Shown: positions 33,719 through 42,897, counted from the first letter of the stretch. The stretch is 49,688 nucleotides of DNA from Erysipelothrix sp. UBA3377 (GCA_002359085.1 DEQB01000035.1:1-49688); one strand, 5' to 3'. Notes: generated from the sequence alone by a model not told the origin. Translations and numbers: made by a program.

Positions 33719-34633
33719 TTACCGATTATGACGACGGTTTTTTCCAATAATTTCTAAAGGTTGTGCAATTGCGTAGATTCTATCCACAAAACGTTTTGAA
33801 CGCAACTTATCCACATTACCTTTTTGATCAATTGCGTAAAGCGTCTCCAACATATCCATTGGATAATTGCTCGTAAATAGTGTCTTACGATAATTTTCCA
33901 AACGATGATTCAAAAGCGGCAACAACACCTCATCACGACCCCATGTACTGATGGGTTCTGCACCCAAGTCATCAATAACCAACACATCCACAACTTTCAA
34001 ACGCTCCAAAGTGTAATCAACTTCATAACTCTTATTAAAATTACGTTTCAATTCACTGAGTAACTCCGCAACACTCACAAAAGCAACAGACTTCCCTTGT
34101 TTTGCAGCCCTATTGGTCACACAGGCTGCCAAATAACTTTTACCCACACCCAAATCACCATAGATGTAATATCCCAAAATATCATTGGAAAAAAACTGAG
34201 TCAAAGCTTCAAGAGATTCCTTATAACTCACCCCAAAAACACCCGTTTCAAAGCTCGCTTTCTGAAGACTTTTATTCAAAGGAAACAATTCATAAGCACC
34301 CAAATATTGTTTGGCCTGATACGCCTTTTGAGCCGACGCAATCATTTTATGTTCATCCAATAAAACCTTCGCAACGGAATCATACGTCAGATTAATATAC
34401 TCACCCAAATATGGATTCACATCCAACGCTTCTTGTGATAACTTATTCACGCGATCCAATGCCTCAAGCCAATCTTTAAAGCGATATAAATTTTCTTCAA
34501 CCACTTCAAAAGGACAATCATAATGTTCCATGAATCTCTGTATCGTTTTATTATTTCGCAGTGCTTCAACCAGACGTTCCTTATCCTTAATTTGAGCTTC
34601 TGATAACTCAAAATTAAACAAATTCGTATCCAT
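33719..34633 (-). CDS. dnaI: Primosomal helicase loader DnaI
   Basis: AAA+ ATPase that loads the replicative helicase together with DnaB and DnaD. The 304 residues have an N-terminal helicase-interaction domain (1-about 125) and an ATPase domain with Walker A GDLGVGKS (159-166), Walker B VLVIDDLGAE and sensor TLFTSNYP. Bacillus DnaI has a zinc-binding Cys/His cluster in its N-terminal domain. Here the equivalent region (about 68-110) contains no cysteine. The ATG overlaps the dnaB stop as TAATG. Last gene of polA-mutM-coaE-dnaB-dnaI. Confidence 0.93.
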   Translation of the reverse strand: MDTNLFNFELSEAQIKDKERLVEALRNNKTIQRFMEHYDCPFEVVEENLYRFKDWLEALDRVNKLSQEALDVNPYLGEYINLTYDSVAKVLLDEHKMIASAQKAYQAKQYLGAYELFPLNKSLQKASFETGVFGVSYKESLEALTQFFSNDILGYYIYGDLGVGKSYLAACVTNRAAKQGKSVAFVSVAELLSELKRNFNKSYEVDYTLERLKVVDVLVIDDLGAEPISTWGRDEVLLPLLNHRLENYRKTLFTSNYPMDMLETLYAIDQKGNVDKLRSKRFVDRIYAIAQPLEIIGKNRRHNR

Positions 34634-35778
34634 TATTCATCCCCACTTTCCGACAACTTCATAATCCACTCACGGATTTCACGCGCTTCCTGTTCAGTAA
34701 TATCTTCACCTTCTTGATATGTTGGAACAGGCGCGACCTTATTCACTTTAGGTTTGCTTGTTTTTGACAGACTCAAATCTTGGATTGTCGCATTTTTCGC
34801 ATCCTGTAATGACTCCACTTTATTACGCTTCCAATTGGCCGCAATCTTTTCAACATACGATTTATTGAGATTGTTTTGATTGGTCTCCAACACAAACTCA
34901 AGCAATACATTAATTACCTGATTATTGAAACCAAAATTACGCGATAAAGATTGAATTAAATTACGATCCGCATCCACGACATACTCATACCCTTGTTTAT
35001 GACGCATAAAACTGATCGGATCCACATCATAAGGATTCTGCTGGTTCACCTTCATCTTACCCGCATGCTTCTCAACAGAGAACACAAATCCTTGCGTATT
35101 AAAATGCTTCGTATCAAAGTTACTGTTCTCAATCAAAATACGACGCATGGTAATCATATCAATATCATACGTTGAACCTGCTGCCTCAATAATCTGTTTC
35201 AGTTCCGCAGTACGCATCGCATAAGGGAAAATTGTATCCGAAATTTGATTAAAGAATAAATCCACATCAAAATGGGCCATCGATTTAACTTCACTTGATT
35301 TTTCAAATTGTTCCTCATAATGTTCATCCCAAATCGCCAACCTATTAGAATCAAAACGTTTCGTAATATTGCGACCAGAAATTGGAGAAACATCTTTTTG
35401 ATATCTCAAAATCGCACGTTTGTACGTTTCCTGCCCCACCACAAATGAATACAACCTCCCAAATATGGGGTGAGATATAAACTCATTGGGTGATAATGGC
35501 GGATGAACCACAAACTGATAATCATACTCATAATATGTCGTCAATAAATTCAATTGTTCAAGTTCTTCACGCTTTTGTGTGACTTCATCAATGGATTCAT
35601 TCAGAATACTCAATAAAGTTTTCGTATCCAAGACCAGTCCAAGTTTTCCATATTCATAAAGTGTCAAATAAAGAGACGTCGCATTAAAAGAGAAAACAGG
35701 TTGATACAAAAGCATCAACGTCTCCAAATTTTCTTGACTCAATTCAAAATCGACACGAATTCCAATTTTTTCAGACAT
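34633..35778 (-). CDS. dnaB: Replication initiation and membrane attachment protein DnaB
   Basis: The Gram-positive DnaB (not the helicase), a partner of DnaD and DnaI in helicase loading. The 381 residues have an N-terminal winged-helix domain (LSQENLETLMLLYQPV, FSFNATSLYLTLYEYG) and C-terminal DnaD/DnaB2-type domains (about 185-315) with GFNNQVINVLLEFVLETNQ and VEKIAANWKRN. A lysine-rich linker and an acidic tail follow. It overlaps coaE by eight bases and dnaI by one. Confidence 0.93.
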   Translation of the reverse strand: MSEKIGIRVDFELSQENLETLMLLYQPVFSFNATSLYLTLYEYGKLGLVLDTKTLLSILNESIDEVTQKREELEQLNLLTTYYEYDYQFVVHPPLSPNEFISHPIFGRLYSFVVGQETYKRAILRYQKDVSPISGRNITKRFDSNRLAIWDEHYEEQFEKSSEVKSMAHFDVDLFFNQISDTIFPYAMRTAELKQIIEAAGSTYDIDMITMRRILIENSNFDTKHFNTQGFVFSVEKHAGKMKVNQQNPYDVDPISFMRHKQGYEYVVDADRNLIQSLSRNFGFNNQVINVLLEFVLETNQNNLNKSYVEKIAANWKRNKVESLQDAKNATIQDLSLSKTSKPKVNKVAPVPTYQEGEDITEQEAREIREWIMKLSESGDE

Positions 35779-36343
35779 CTTTTATCCTCCTCAACACCGT
35801 ATCCAATGCATCATATAAATACTCCAAATCATGATCATTATATATGACATAGTCAGCTTTCTGATTCTTAAAAGCACCCTCAAGTTGACGCGCTTCACGC
35901 TTCTTAATTTGATTCAAACTCAACCCACGATCCCCTAACCGTTGATAACGCACTGCCATTGATGCATCCACCGAAATTATGACATCAAATAAATCTTCCA
36001 TCTCTGCCTCAAACAATAACGGCACCTCCACAAATAATAAAGGGGCATTGTTTAATTGGAGTATGTCACTTCGAACCAAAGAAAAAACTTGTTGTTCAAG
36101 TAAAGCTAAAGTAAAAGAATCATTAAACACAATTTCGCTTAATGCTTTACGATTAACTGTCTCATCCTCATTCAAGATTTGGGTACCGAAAGTATCCATT
36201 AACCATGGATATAACTTTCCTTTTGGATCATAATAGCCATGCGTAAAAGTATCCGTATTGTAAACCGGATAACCTTGTGCTTTTAAATACGTGCTCACCG
36301 TTGATTTTCCTGCACCTATGGATCCGGTAATCGCTACTCTCAT
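35771..36343 (-). CDS. coaE: Dephospho-CoA kinase
   Basis: Last enzyme of coenzyme A synthesis, phosphorylating dephospho-CoA. The 190-residue protein has the P-loop AITGSIGAGKSTVS, NTDTFTHGYYDPKG, FVEVPLLFEAEME and the lid-region RQLEGAFKNQKADYVIYND. ATG 36343 (MRVAITG) overlaps the mutM stop as ATGA and has AAAGGGTG upstream; the in-frame ATG at 36361 is less likely. The polA-mutM-coaE order is common in Bacillota. Confidence 0.96.
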   Translation of the reverse strand: MRVAITGSIGAGKSTVSTYLKAQGYPVYNTDTFTHGYYDPKGKLYPWLMDTFGTQILNEDETVNRKALSEIVFNDSFTLALLEQQVFSLVRSDILQLNNAPLLFVEVPLLFEAEMEDLFDVIISVDASMAVRYQRLGDRGLSLNQIKKREARQLEGAFKNQKADYVIYNDHDLEYLYDALDTVLRRIKDV

Positions 36344-37161
36344 TTTCTCACCCTTTGACATTTTTCACAATAGACACTGGTTCTTCCTGCAATTTTTGTT
36401 TTACTTAATAAAGTTTTACAATTCACACAAGGTTCTTGGTAACGCCCATAAGCATTCAAAACCAATTGGAACCTACCACTTACACCCAAACTAGAGGTAT
36501 AGGAACGAATGGTCGTACCCCCTGCCTCAATGGCTTGATTCAGAACAATGACTGTATTTTCAATGATACGCTTCAAGTCTTTATCGGATAATGTATTGGA
36601 AGTAGTGAGCGGATGAATCCGACTTAAAAATAAAATTTCATCAGCATAAATATTCCCAATACCCGTTATAACTGATTGATCCAACAGTAATGCTTTAATC
36701 GCAATCCTTCTGTTCTTTAATTTTTCCCTCAAGTAAGATACCGTCAACTTTGCATCAAAAGGTTCCAACCCAAGGTTTTTCTTCTCAAAATAAGCATTCA
36801 AATTATCAGTAATGGCCATTCTCGAAAATTTACGCGTATCCAAATAATGAACATGCGTACCATCAGCGATCAGCGTCAAATGCGTGTGCTTATTTTTCAA
36901 AGTTGGAGTTTCATAGAGATGAAACTTACCTTCCATCCTTAAATGAACGATCCAATATAACCCATTTGAAAACCCAAAAATAAGATATTTACCCCTTCTT
37001 TCAAACATTGTGAATGTCTGGTCTTTGAGTATCGATACATCAAACAAACTGTCCACTTCTAAAAGCGGTTTATAAAATAAACGTATCTCTTTGACTGTTT
37101 TCCCCATTAAATTATGAGCCAACACATTTTTTATCGTTTCAACCTCTGGTAGTTCTGGCAT
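36340..37161 (-). CDS. mutM: Formamidopyrimidine-DNA glycosylase (MutM/Fpg)
   Basis: Base-excision repair glycosylase/AP lyase that removes 8-oxoguanine and formamidopyrimidines. The 273 residues begin PELPEVETI, with Pro-1 nucleophile and Glu-2 after Met removal. The HLRMEGKF strand, the helix-two-turn-helix region with GIGNIYADEILF, and the C-terminal zinc finger with four cysteines (CVNC and CEKC) are intact. The ATG overlaps the polA stop as TAATG. Confidence 0.97.
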   Translation of the reverse strand: MPELPEVETIKNVLAHNLMGKTVKEIRLFYKPLLEVDSLFDVSILKDQTFTMFERRGKYLIFGFSNGLYWIVHLRMEGKFHLYETPTLKNKHTHLTLIADGTHVHYLDTRKFSRMAITDNLNAYFEKKNLGLEPFDAKLTVSYLREKLKNRRIAIKALLLDQSVITGIGNIYADEILFLSRIHPLTTSNTLSDKDLKRIIENTVIVLNQAIEAGGTTIRSYTSSLGVSGRFQLVLNAYGRYQEPCVNCKTLLSKTKIAGRTSVYCEKCQRVRK

Positions 37162-39644
37162 TACGCTTCCATCCAGTTCTGACCACTTGAATAAGAGACC
37201 TTGAGTTTAACGGGCCACGAAACGATGTTTTCCATGATTTCCACAATATCTTTTTCAATCATTTCAAGTTCTTCAATTGGTACATCAAACACAAGCTCAT
37301 CATGTACTTGAAGGATCATCTTAGTCTGTTTATCTTTTAAATAGGCATCCACTTTAACCATGGCCATTTTTATAATATCCGCAGCCGTACCTTGGATGGG
37401 CGCATTCATCGCTGCCCGCTTCCCAAACTCACGAACCGCATGGTTGGCATCAAACACCTCATTGATATAACGCCTTCTGCCAAAATATGTACTCACAAAA
37501 CCTTCTTTCATACAAAGCGCAACTTGTTGGGCCATGTATTCACTGATATTTGGATACACTTCATGATAACGGTCAATGTAAGCTTTAGCGGCTTTGACAG
37601 GGATATCCAACTGTTGTGAGAGACCATAATCACTCATACCATAGATGATCCCAAAGTTAACACTTTTGGCTTCACGTCGTTGAGAACGATCCACTTCATC
37701 GACCCCAAAAATATCACGAGCCGTCTCTTCATGAATATCTCGAGATTCATTAAATGCCGCAACCATTTTTTCTTCATTGGCCAAAAACGCCAACACACGC
37801 AATTCAATTTGAGAATAATCAATGCTGAGTAAGACATTTCCAGGTGAAGGTACAAATGCTGCACGCACCCGTCTTCCCGCTTCATCTCTCACGGAGATAT
37901 TTTGAAGGTTGGGATTTGATGAACTCAAACGTCCCGTTTGGGTTGCATGTTGATTCAATGTTGTATGAATCTTACTATTGGCTGTAATGTGTTTTTGAAG
38001 CCCGACAGCGTATGTACTATATAGTTTCTGTACACGACGATACTCTAATATTAATGGAATGATTTCATGTTCAGGTGCCAGCCTTTCCAAAACGTCAACT
38101 GCAGTGGAACGCTTTTTAATAAGGGGCAGTCCCAATTCATCAAATAAGACTTCAGCCAACTGTTTGGGTGAATTCAGATTAAAGGGCCCATTTGTATACG
38201 CAAATATTTGTTCAGATAGATGATCGATTTGAGATTTCGTATCAATCGCAATCTCATCCAAAATATTTTGATTCACATTGAAACCCACATATTCCGCTTT
38301 CGCCAATATCTTAGTTAAAGGCGCTTCGATCTCTTCATACACTGAAAATACCGCTTCCTTTTTAGCACGTTTGACCTGTCTGTCCCACACTTCAAATAAC
38401 TTACGTGCGATATAATACCCTTCATTTTCATCATGCCATAAATTAAAGGCATCTTTAACCTTATCAAAAGTATTCACGTTACCATCCACCATAAAGGACA
38501 ATAACATCAGATCATTGAAGTGGTATTCATCCACATCCAAGCCCAATTCAAGCAACAATAGATATAGAGGCTTACTTTCAGAAGCCGTAACTCGACTCTG
38601 TTTCATTAAATTTATAAATTCAGGATTTAATGTCATTTCCATATACGTTAAATAACTCACACGCATACCATCGGATAGATAAGCTCCCAAAACTTCCTTA
38701 TCCTTTGCGACATCCAGATAGATGGCAACATCATTTCCCACCCAACTTTGATCAAAGGGTGTTTCTGAAATCTCAACCACTTCACGATCACCAGGTACAT
38801 CCTGAACCAACGAATTCATGTCATATTTACGATAAAAAGCATTGGTAGACTGAACATCTATTTTAAGTTCAAAGTCATTGATATCAATTTCAACGGGAAC
38901 CTGAGTATTAATCTGTGCCAAGTTAAAAGAAAGGTACGCTTGATCTTTATACGTTCTTAAGTTCTCACCCATTTTACCTTTAATGGTATCCGCATTATCG
39001 TACACGGTATCCAAATCACCATATTGTAAAAGTAACTTCATCGCCGTTTTCTCACCGATAGAAGGTACGCCTGGAATATTATCTGAATTGTCCCCCATCA
39101 AAGCTTTTAAATCAACGATTTGAGAAGGTTTCAAATTCATTTCCGTCATCAAAACTTGTTCATTCACACGCACAATGTTGGTCAAACCTTTTTTCATCAG
39201 TAAAACATCTGTGTGCGGATCCACAATCTGTAATAAATCACGATCACTGGTTAAAATATCAACTTCATCATTGGAAAACTTTTTAGCCAGCGTTCCAATG
39301 ATATCATCCGCCTCATAGCCACCCAATTCCAAACGATTGATATTCGCTGCATCTAAGAATTCACGAATCAAAGCAAACTGTGAAATCAATTCAGGATCAA
39401 TTTCACTACGCGTTCCCTTGTACTCCGGAAACATTTCATGTCTAAAAGTCTTTTGATTGGTATCAAATGCAATCAAAATATGCGTCGGTTCAAAAAGTTC
39501 CAATGCTTTGTTTAACATGGTCGAAAAACCATAAACCGCATTGGTGGGAATTCCAGTAGATGAACGCATTAACCCCCTACTAAACGTGCCATAATAAGCT
39601 CTAAACAACATTGAATAACCATCTATTAATAATATCTTTTTCAT
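37161..39644 (-). CDS. polA: DNA polymerase I
   Basis: Repair and Okazaki-fragment polymerase. The 827 residues contain an intact N-terminal 5' nuclease (DGYSMLFRAYYG, GYEADDIIGTLA, LTSDRDLLQIV, KALMGDNSDNIPG), a central 3'-5' exonuclease-like region (about 295-440), and the polymerase domain with SIDYSQIELRVLAFL, RREAKSVNFGIIYGM and LQVHDELVFDV. The usual DEDD exonuclease residues are not seen, as in Bacillus PolA, so proofreading is probably absent. The ATG follows AAAGG. It starts just 13 bases after the terminator of the ZnuA-like gene and heads polA-mutM-coaE-dnaB-dnaI. Confidence 0.97.
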   Translation of the reverse strand: MKKILLIDGYSMLFRAYYGTFSRGLMRSSTGIPTNAVYGFSTMLNKALELFEPTHILIAFDTNQKTFRHEMFPEYKGTRSEIDPELISQFALIREFLDAANINRLELGGYEADDIIGTLAKKFSNDEVDILTSDRDLLQIVDPHTDVLLMKKGLTNIVRVNEQVLMTEMNLKPSQIVDLKALMGDNSDNIPGVPSIGEKTAMKLLLQYGDLDTVYDNADTIKGKMGENLRTYKDQAYLSFNLAQINTQVPVEIDINDFELKIDVQSTNAFYRKYDMNSLVQDVPGDREVVEISETPFDQSWVGNDVAIYLDVAKDKEVLGAYLSDGMRVSYLTYMEMTLNPEFINLMKQSRVTASESKPLYLLLLELGLDVDEYHFNDLMLLSFMVDGNVNTFDKVKDAFNLWHDENEGYYIARKLFEVWDRQVKRAKKEAVFSVYEEIEAPLTKILAKAEYVGFNVNQNILDEIAIDTKSQIDHLSEQIFAYTNGPFNLNSPKQLAEVLFDELGLPLIKKRSTAVDVLERLAPEHEIIPLILEYRRVQKLYSTYAVGLQKHITANSKIHTTLNQHATQTGRLSSSNPNLQNISVRDEAGRRVRAAFVPSPGNVLLSIDYSQIELRVLAFLANEEKMVAAFNESRDIHEETARDIFGVDEVDRSQRREAKSVNFGIIYGMSDYGLSQQLDIPVKAAKAYIDRYHEVYPNISEYMAQQVALCMKEGFVSTYFGRRRYINEVFDANHAVREFGKRAAMNAPIQGTAADIIKMAMVKVDAYLKDKQTKMILQVHDELVFDVPIEELEMIEKDIVEIMENIVSWPVKLKVSYSSGQNWMEA

Positions 39645-39656
39645 AACGTGCCTTTC

Positions 39657-39691
39657 TAAAATAAAACCCTTAAACGCTAAGCCTAAGGGTT
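39657..39691 (-). terminator. Terminator between ZnuA-like gene and polA
   Basis: AACCCTTA and TAAGGGTT form an 8-bp stem overlapping the stop codon, followed by TTATTTT. The polA start codon follows within 13 bases. Confidence 0.75.
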
Positions 39692-40675
39692 GTCAATTTC
39701 CTCTTCATCTGTACTTTCACCCAGCGCCATCAATGTGTCCAGGTTTTGATACATCAACGATATATAATCTTCATTATTCGCCAGATCTTCGTTACTTAAC
39801 GTATATAAGTTATGTAAATTTATTTGTGTTAAATCCAATTCAGTTTTAATTTGATTAAACAACATAACATAATCTGCAGGTAAATTATTTTCAAATACAA
39901 TGTATTCAACACCATCCGCTTGGATACGCTCGCGCATTACAGATAATAATTTCTCATCTGGTAAAACACCATTTTTAGAAAGTGATAAGGGATATACATT
40001 GATTCCATAACTCTTTTGCCAATTCCCAAAAGTAGGTGTTAAAGAAACAAATGAAACCTGATTATCAACATTTCTCAACGAAAGATATTCAGAATATAGT
40101 GTCACCAACTCAATTTCCAACTTATCAAAGTTATCATTGAAATAAGAAGACTGTTCCGGATACTTACCCACAAGATAATCCAAAATAGAACGACCCATCG
40201 ATGTCATCGCAATGGGATCAATCCAAAGAATAGGATCATTCACATACAAGTCATTTTGATTGATGAGATTCGTGTCATAGTAGGGACCCTCAATGTTTGT
40301 GGTAACCCCACCAATTGTAATATTTTGGTAACGTCTAAAATCATATAATTTAGAGTACTGACTCAAATCAAACATTTTGTCAGTCACTGCATTTAATTCA
40401 GGTTCATATAATTCAAAGTAAGGTTGTGCTTCACTGATATAAAAAATTACATCCGCCACATCTAAAACTTCTTCATAGTTTGTGACCATTTGAGCACGCT
40501 GCGCCACTGCACCATTATCAAGACGCAGTACATTTGCACGATCTCCAGCAATGCGGTTTACCAAAAACTCCAGTGGATAGTTCGTAACCGCGATATCCAT
40601 GGTTCCTTGAACACAGCCCGTTAAAGAACTCAAAACAAGTCCTACAATTATCAATTTAAATATTTTATGTTTCAT
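39683..40675 (-). CDS. ZnuA/TroA-like lipoprotein without metal ligands
   Basis: A 330-residue lipoprotein: signal peptide ending LTGC (lipidated Cys at 21), then a TroA-fold-like protein with VTNYPLEFLVNRIAGDRANVL, an NYEEVLDVADVIFY segment and NDPILWIDPIAMTSMG. In zinc- and manganese-binding members His residues sit in the equivalents of DPHxWLDP and the two flanking loops. Here the positions read DPILWIDP, GAVAQRAQM and LTPTFGNWQ, with no His. No permease or ATPase gene is near. Role unknown; it may bind another ligand or act in a structural way. The ATG has GAGG upstream. Confidence 0.75.
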   Translation of the reverse strand: MKHKIFKLIIVGLVLSSLTGCVQGTMDIAVTNYPLEFLVNRIAGDRANVLRLDNGAVAQRAQMVTNYEEVLDVADVIFYISEAQPYFELYEPELNAVTDKMFDLSQYSKLYDFRRYQNITIGGVTTNIEGPYYDTNLINQNDLYVNDPILWIDPIAMTSMGRSILDYLVGKYPEQSSYFNDNFDKLEIELVTLYSEYLSLRNVDNQVSFVSLTPTFGNWQKSYGINVYPLSLSKNGVLPDEKLLSVMRERIQADGVEYIVFENNLPADYVMLFNQIKTELDLTQINLHNLYTLSNEDLANNEDYISLMYQNLDTLMALGESTDEEEIDNP

Positions 40676-40690
40676 AGATACCTCACTCTT

Positions 40691-40703
40691 TTATTATACC
40701 CTA
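40691..40703 (-). promoter_or_regulatory. -10 region of the ZnuA-like gene
   Basis: On the minus strand GGGTATAATAAAAG lies about 20 bases before the ATG at 40675. The -35 is weak (TTTAAA at 16 bases). No terminator separates it from mreD. Confidence 0.45.
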
Positions 40704-40720
40704 TTTTAAGATGTTTTAAA

Positions 40721-41239
40721 CTATCGATACGTTATTTTACCAATGATCCTACTTGAGTAATCATACATCCACTTTGCAAGCGGAACAAAAATCAAATTAC
40801 CCAAAATAACCCAAATTGTGCGATCAATAATAAAATCATTTAAAGGAACACTTTGACTTTGAGTCACGATCAACATCATATACAATACGATTTCCTTCAC
40901 AAATAACCCCAAAGCCATCAACAAACTTAACTCAACCATGGTTTCACCAATATGACGATACCAAATTCGAATAATAATGGCCGCAATCCCATAACTTACA
41001 TAAAAAATGGGAAATGTTTGAAGATGCATTAAATCCAATACCAAACACACTAAAATAACTTTAAATGTGATTTCAAAGCGATCATCTTCTTTTGTCATCA
41101 ATAAAAGAGTCAGAAAATGAATTTGACTCACAAATGTCAATGGACCCAAATCAGTTGTGTTAAAAATAGCTTGAATAAAAAAATCAATCGCAAACGATAC
41201 CATGAATAACCCCAAATGAACCAATCTACGTTGCCTCAT
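40721..41239 (-). CDS. mreD: Rod shape-determining protein MreD
   Basis: A 172-residue membrane protein of the elongasome with about five hydrophobic helices: HLGLFMVSFAIDFFIQAIF at the N-terminus, FVSQIHFLTLLLM, VILVCLVLDLMHL, and an internal LLMALGLFVKEIVLYMMLI helix. Its order after MreC and size fit MreD; sequence conservation in this family is low. It overlaps mreC by four bases (ATGA). Confidence 0.85.
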   Translation of the reverse strand: MRQRRLVHLGLFMVSFAIDFFIQAIFNTTDLGPLTFVSQIHFLTLLLMTKEDDRFEITFKVILVCLVLDLMHLQTFPIFYVSYGIAAIIIRIWYRHIGETMVELSLLMALGLFVKEIVLYMMLIVTQSQSVPLNDFIIDRTIWVILGNLIFVPLAKWMYDYSSRIIGKITYR

Positions 41240-42072
41240 GGTGCCTTCACAACCTTTATATAATCAATCGCATTAAAGTTGGCATTGGATTTTGATTTCA
41301 CAATCACCCCAACCCCCTCGGCGACTTGTTTGACTTCACTAACATCCCCAAAATAAATACCTTTTGGGAAATGACCCCCTAAACCAGAAGTCACAATCTT
41401 TTGACCCACATCTAGGTTTTCATTTGAATCCATCAAAAGAATATCAAATGTTTGGGTCTCATAATCATAGTTATTAATAATACCATTGACAGATTGATCC
41501 CCTACTTCAATGACGACAGATATTTTAGAAAATTCATCATTTGAAGTCAATAAAGTAATCAAACTGGTAGTCTCATTAACATTCAACACCTTACCAACCA
41601 TGCCGCCAGTAGTGATGACACCATCATCCACCGCAACACCATCGTTTGATCCGATATTAATCGTAAGCACCTTATTCCATGTTTCAAATGAACGATCAAT
41701 AACACGACCCGCAATCAATTCAATGTCTGTATAAACAGTATCCAAATCATTGAGTGCTCTCAGTGTCTCGATTTCATCAAGATACATTTTTTCTTTTACT
41801 TCCCACTCAGCGACTGAAACCACATAGCGCCTTAACGCATCATTCTCTCCACGTTTTTCCCAAAAACCCAAATAGTCTTTAGAAAAATTAGAAACTGTTT
41901 CTGCAGGATATTCAAACAAGCCATAACGCACCATGGAAAAGAAACCATAGACTTCTTGATCACTTGTACGATAAAAACTGGTATGTCTTAAGAGATTGAA
42001 CCCAATTAAGGATACCACCAATACCACAATTACATTGATTAAAAATTTCGTTAATGACATTCTTTGTTTCAT
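41236..42072 (-). CDS. mreC: Rod shape-determining protein MreC
   Basis: A 278-residue bitopic protein scaffolding peptidoglycan synthases for side-wall growth. It has an N-terminal transmembrane helix (about 9-27), a coiled coil (EKRGENDALRRYVVS to KEKMYLDEIETLRALND), and two beta-barrel domains with VITTGGMVGKVLNVNETTSLITLLT and GGHFPKGIYFGDVSEV. ATG 42072 with AAAAGGTG upstream is preferred over a GTG at 42081. It has a -10 (TATAAT) of its own upstream and is followed by mreD. No mreB lies between radC and mreC. Confidence 0.93.
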   Translation of the reverse strand: MKQRMSLTKFLINVIVVLVVSLIGFNLLRHTSFYRTSDQEVYGFFSMVRYGLFEYPAETVSNFSKDYLGFWEKRGENDALRRYVVSVAEWEVKEKMYLDEIETLRALNDLDTVYTDIELIAGRVIDRSFETWNKVLTINIGSNDGVAVDDGVITTGGMVGKVLNVNETTSLITLLTSNDEFSKISVVIEVGDQSVNGIINNYDYETQTFDILLMDSNENLDVGQKIVTSGLGGHFPKGIYFGDVSEVKQVAEGVGVIVKSKSNANFNAIDYIKVVKAP

Positions 42073-42121
42073 GCATATCACCTTTTCTCATTATACTAGA
42101 TTTTACTGTAAAGATAAACTT

Positions 42122-42145
42122 AAAAAAGAGGTTCAAGCCTCTTTT
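42122..42145 (-). terminator. Terminator after radC
   Basis: AAAAGAGG-CTTGAA-CCTCTTTT, a perfect 8-bp stem running into TT, directly after the radC stop on the minus strand. Confidence 0.85.
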
Positions 42146-42147
42146 CT

Positions 42148-42837
42148 TTATTCTATCACAAACAGCTCAGGCATGTGCTCCCGAATCGAAAGATATGAAC
42201 CCTCAGATACAATTAAATGATCTAAAATATATACCCCCATCATATATCCAGCATTCACCAAGATTTCAGTAGTATCAATATCTGATTGACTGGGCACAAG
42301 ACCACCACTAGGGTGGTTATGAACCAAGATTATGTGAGAAGCACTGTTTTTAACCGCATCCTTAAAGATCTCACGTGGATGAACGACACTACGATCCAAC
42401 GTTCCCACAAATAACTGAGACGCTTTGATGAGTCTATTTTGTTTGTCCAAATAAACCGCAATAAAATACTCCTGACGTTTGTATCCAACCTCCAAATTCA
42501 ACCAATTCACCAACGTATGTGGCTCATTCACTTGGATCACTTCACCTGATTTTGGTTTTACAATGCGCTTGGATACTTCAACCAATGCCATGATTTCAAG
42601 CGCCTTAATGTGACTGATACCCCGAATTTCCATCAACGCATCTTTTGTGATGCGATTAATGCCATTGAGTGAGCCCGTTACTTTTAAGATTTCATCCGCT
42701 ACTTGTAACGCCGAGAATTTTTTAGTTCCCTGCCGCACAAACAAAGCAAGTAACTCCCGATCTGATAACCGCTCCAACCCATGTTGCATCGCTTTTTCCC
42801 TGGGTCTTAATGCCTCAGGAATTTCTTTTATTTTCAA
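42148..42837 (-). CDS. radC: DNA repair protein RadC
   Basis: A 229-residue protein with an N-terminal helix-hairpin-helix region (LMEIRGISHIKALEIMALVEV) and a C-terminal JAB1/MPN-like domain with the metal motif HNHPSGGLVPSQSDIDTT. The preceding FVGTLDRSVVHPREIFKDAV segment is typical. A clear biochemical role is lacking for the family despite its name. Adjacency to mreCD is widespread; mreB is absent here. Confidence 0.95.
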   Translation of the reverse strand: MKIKEIPEALRPREKAMQHGLERLSDRELLALFVRQGTKKFSALQVADEILKVTGSLNGINRITKDALMEIRGISHIKALEIMALVEVSKRIVKPKSGEVIQVNEPHTLVNWLNLEVGYKRQEYFIAVYLDKQNRLIKASQLFVGTLDRSVVHPREIFKDAVKNSASHIILVHNHPSGGLVPSQSDIDTTEILVNAGYMMGVYILDHLIVSEGSYLSIREHMPELFVIE

Positions 42838-42872
42838 TTACTATCACCCCATAATAACTATGCTCCCCCAAA

Positions 42873-42897
42873 GAAAAAACCTTCTTAAAGAAGGTTT
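42873..42897 (-). terminator. Terminator after metQ
   Basis: AAACCTTCT-TTA-AGAAGGTTT with trailing T run overlaps the metQ stop codon on the minus strand. Confidence 0.85.

Noticed and set aside
42841..42895. Possible small gene between radC and metQ
   Set aside because: Only the metQ terminator and the radC leader fit in this gap; no frame with an SD is present.
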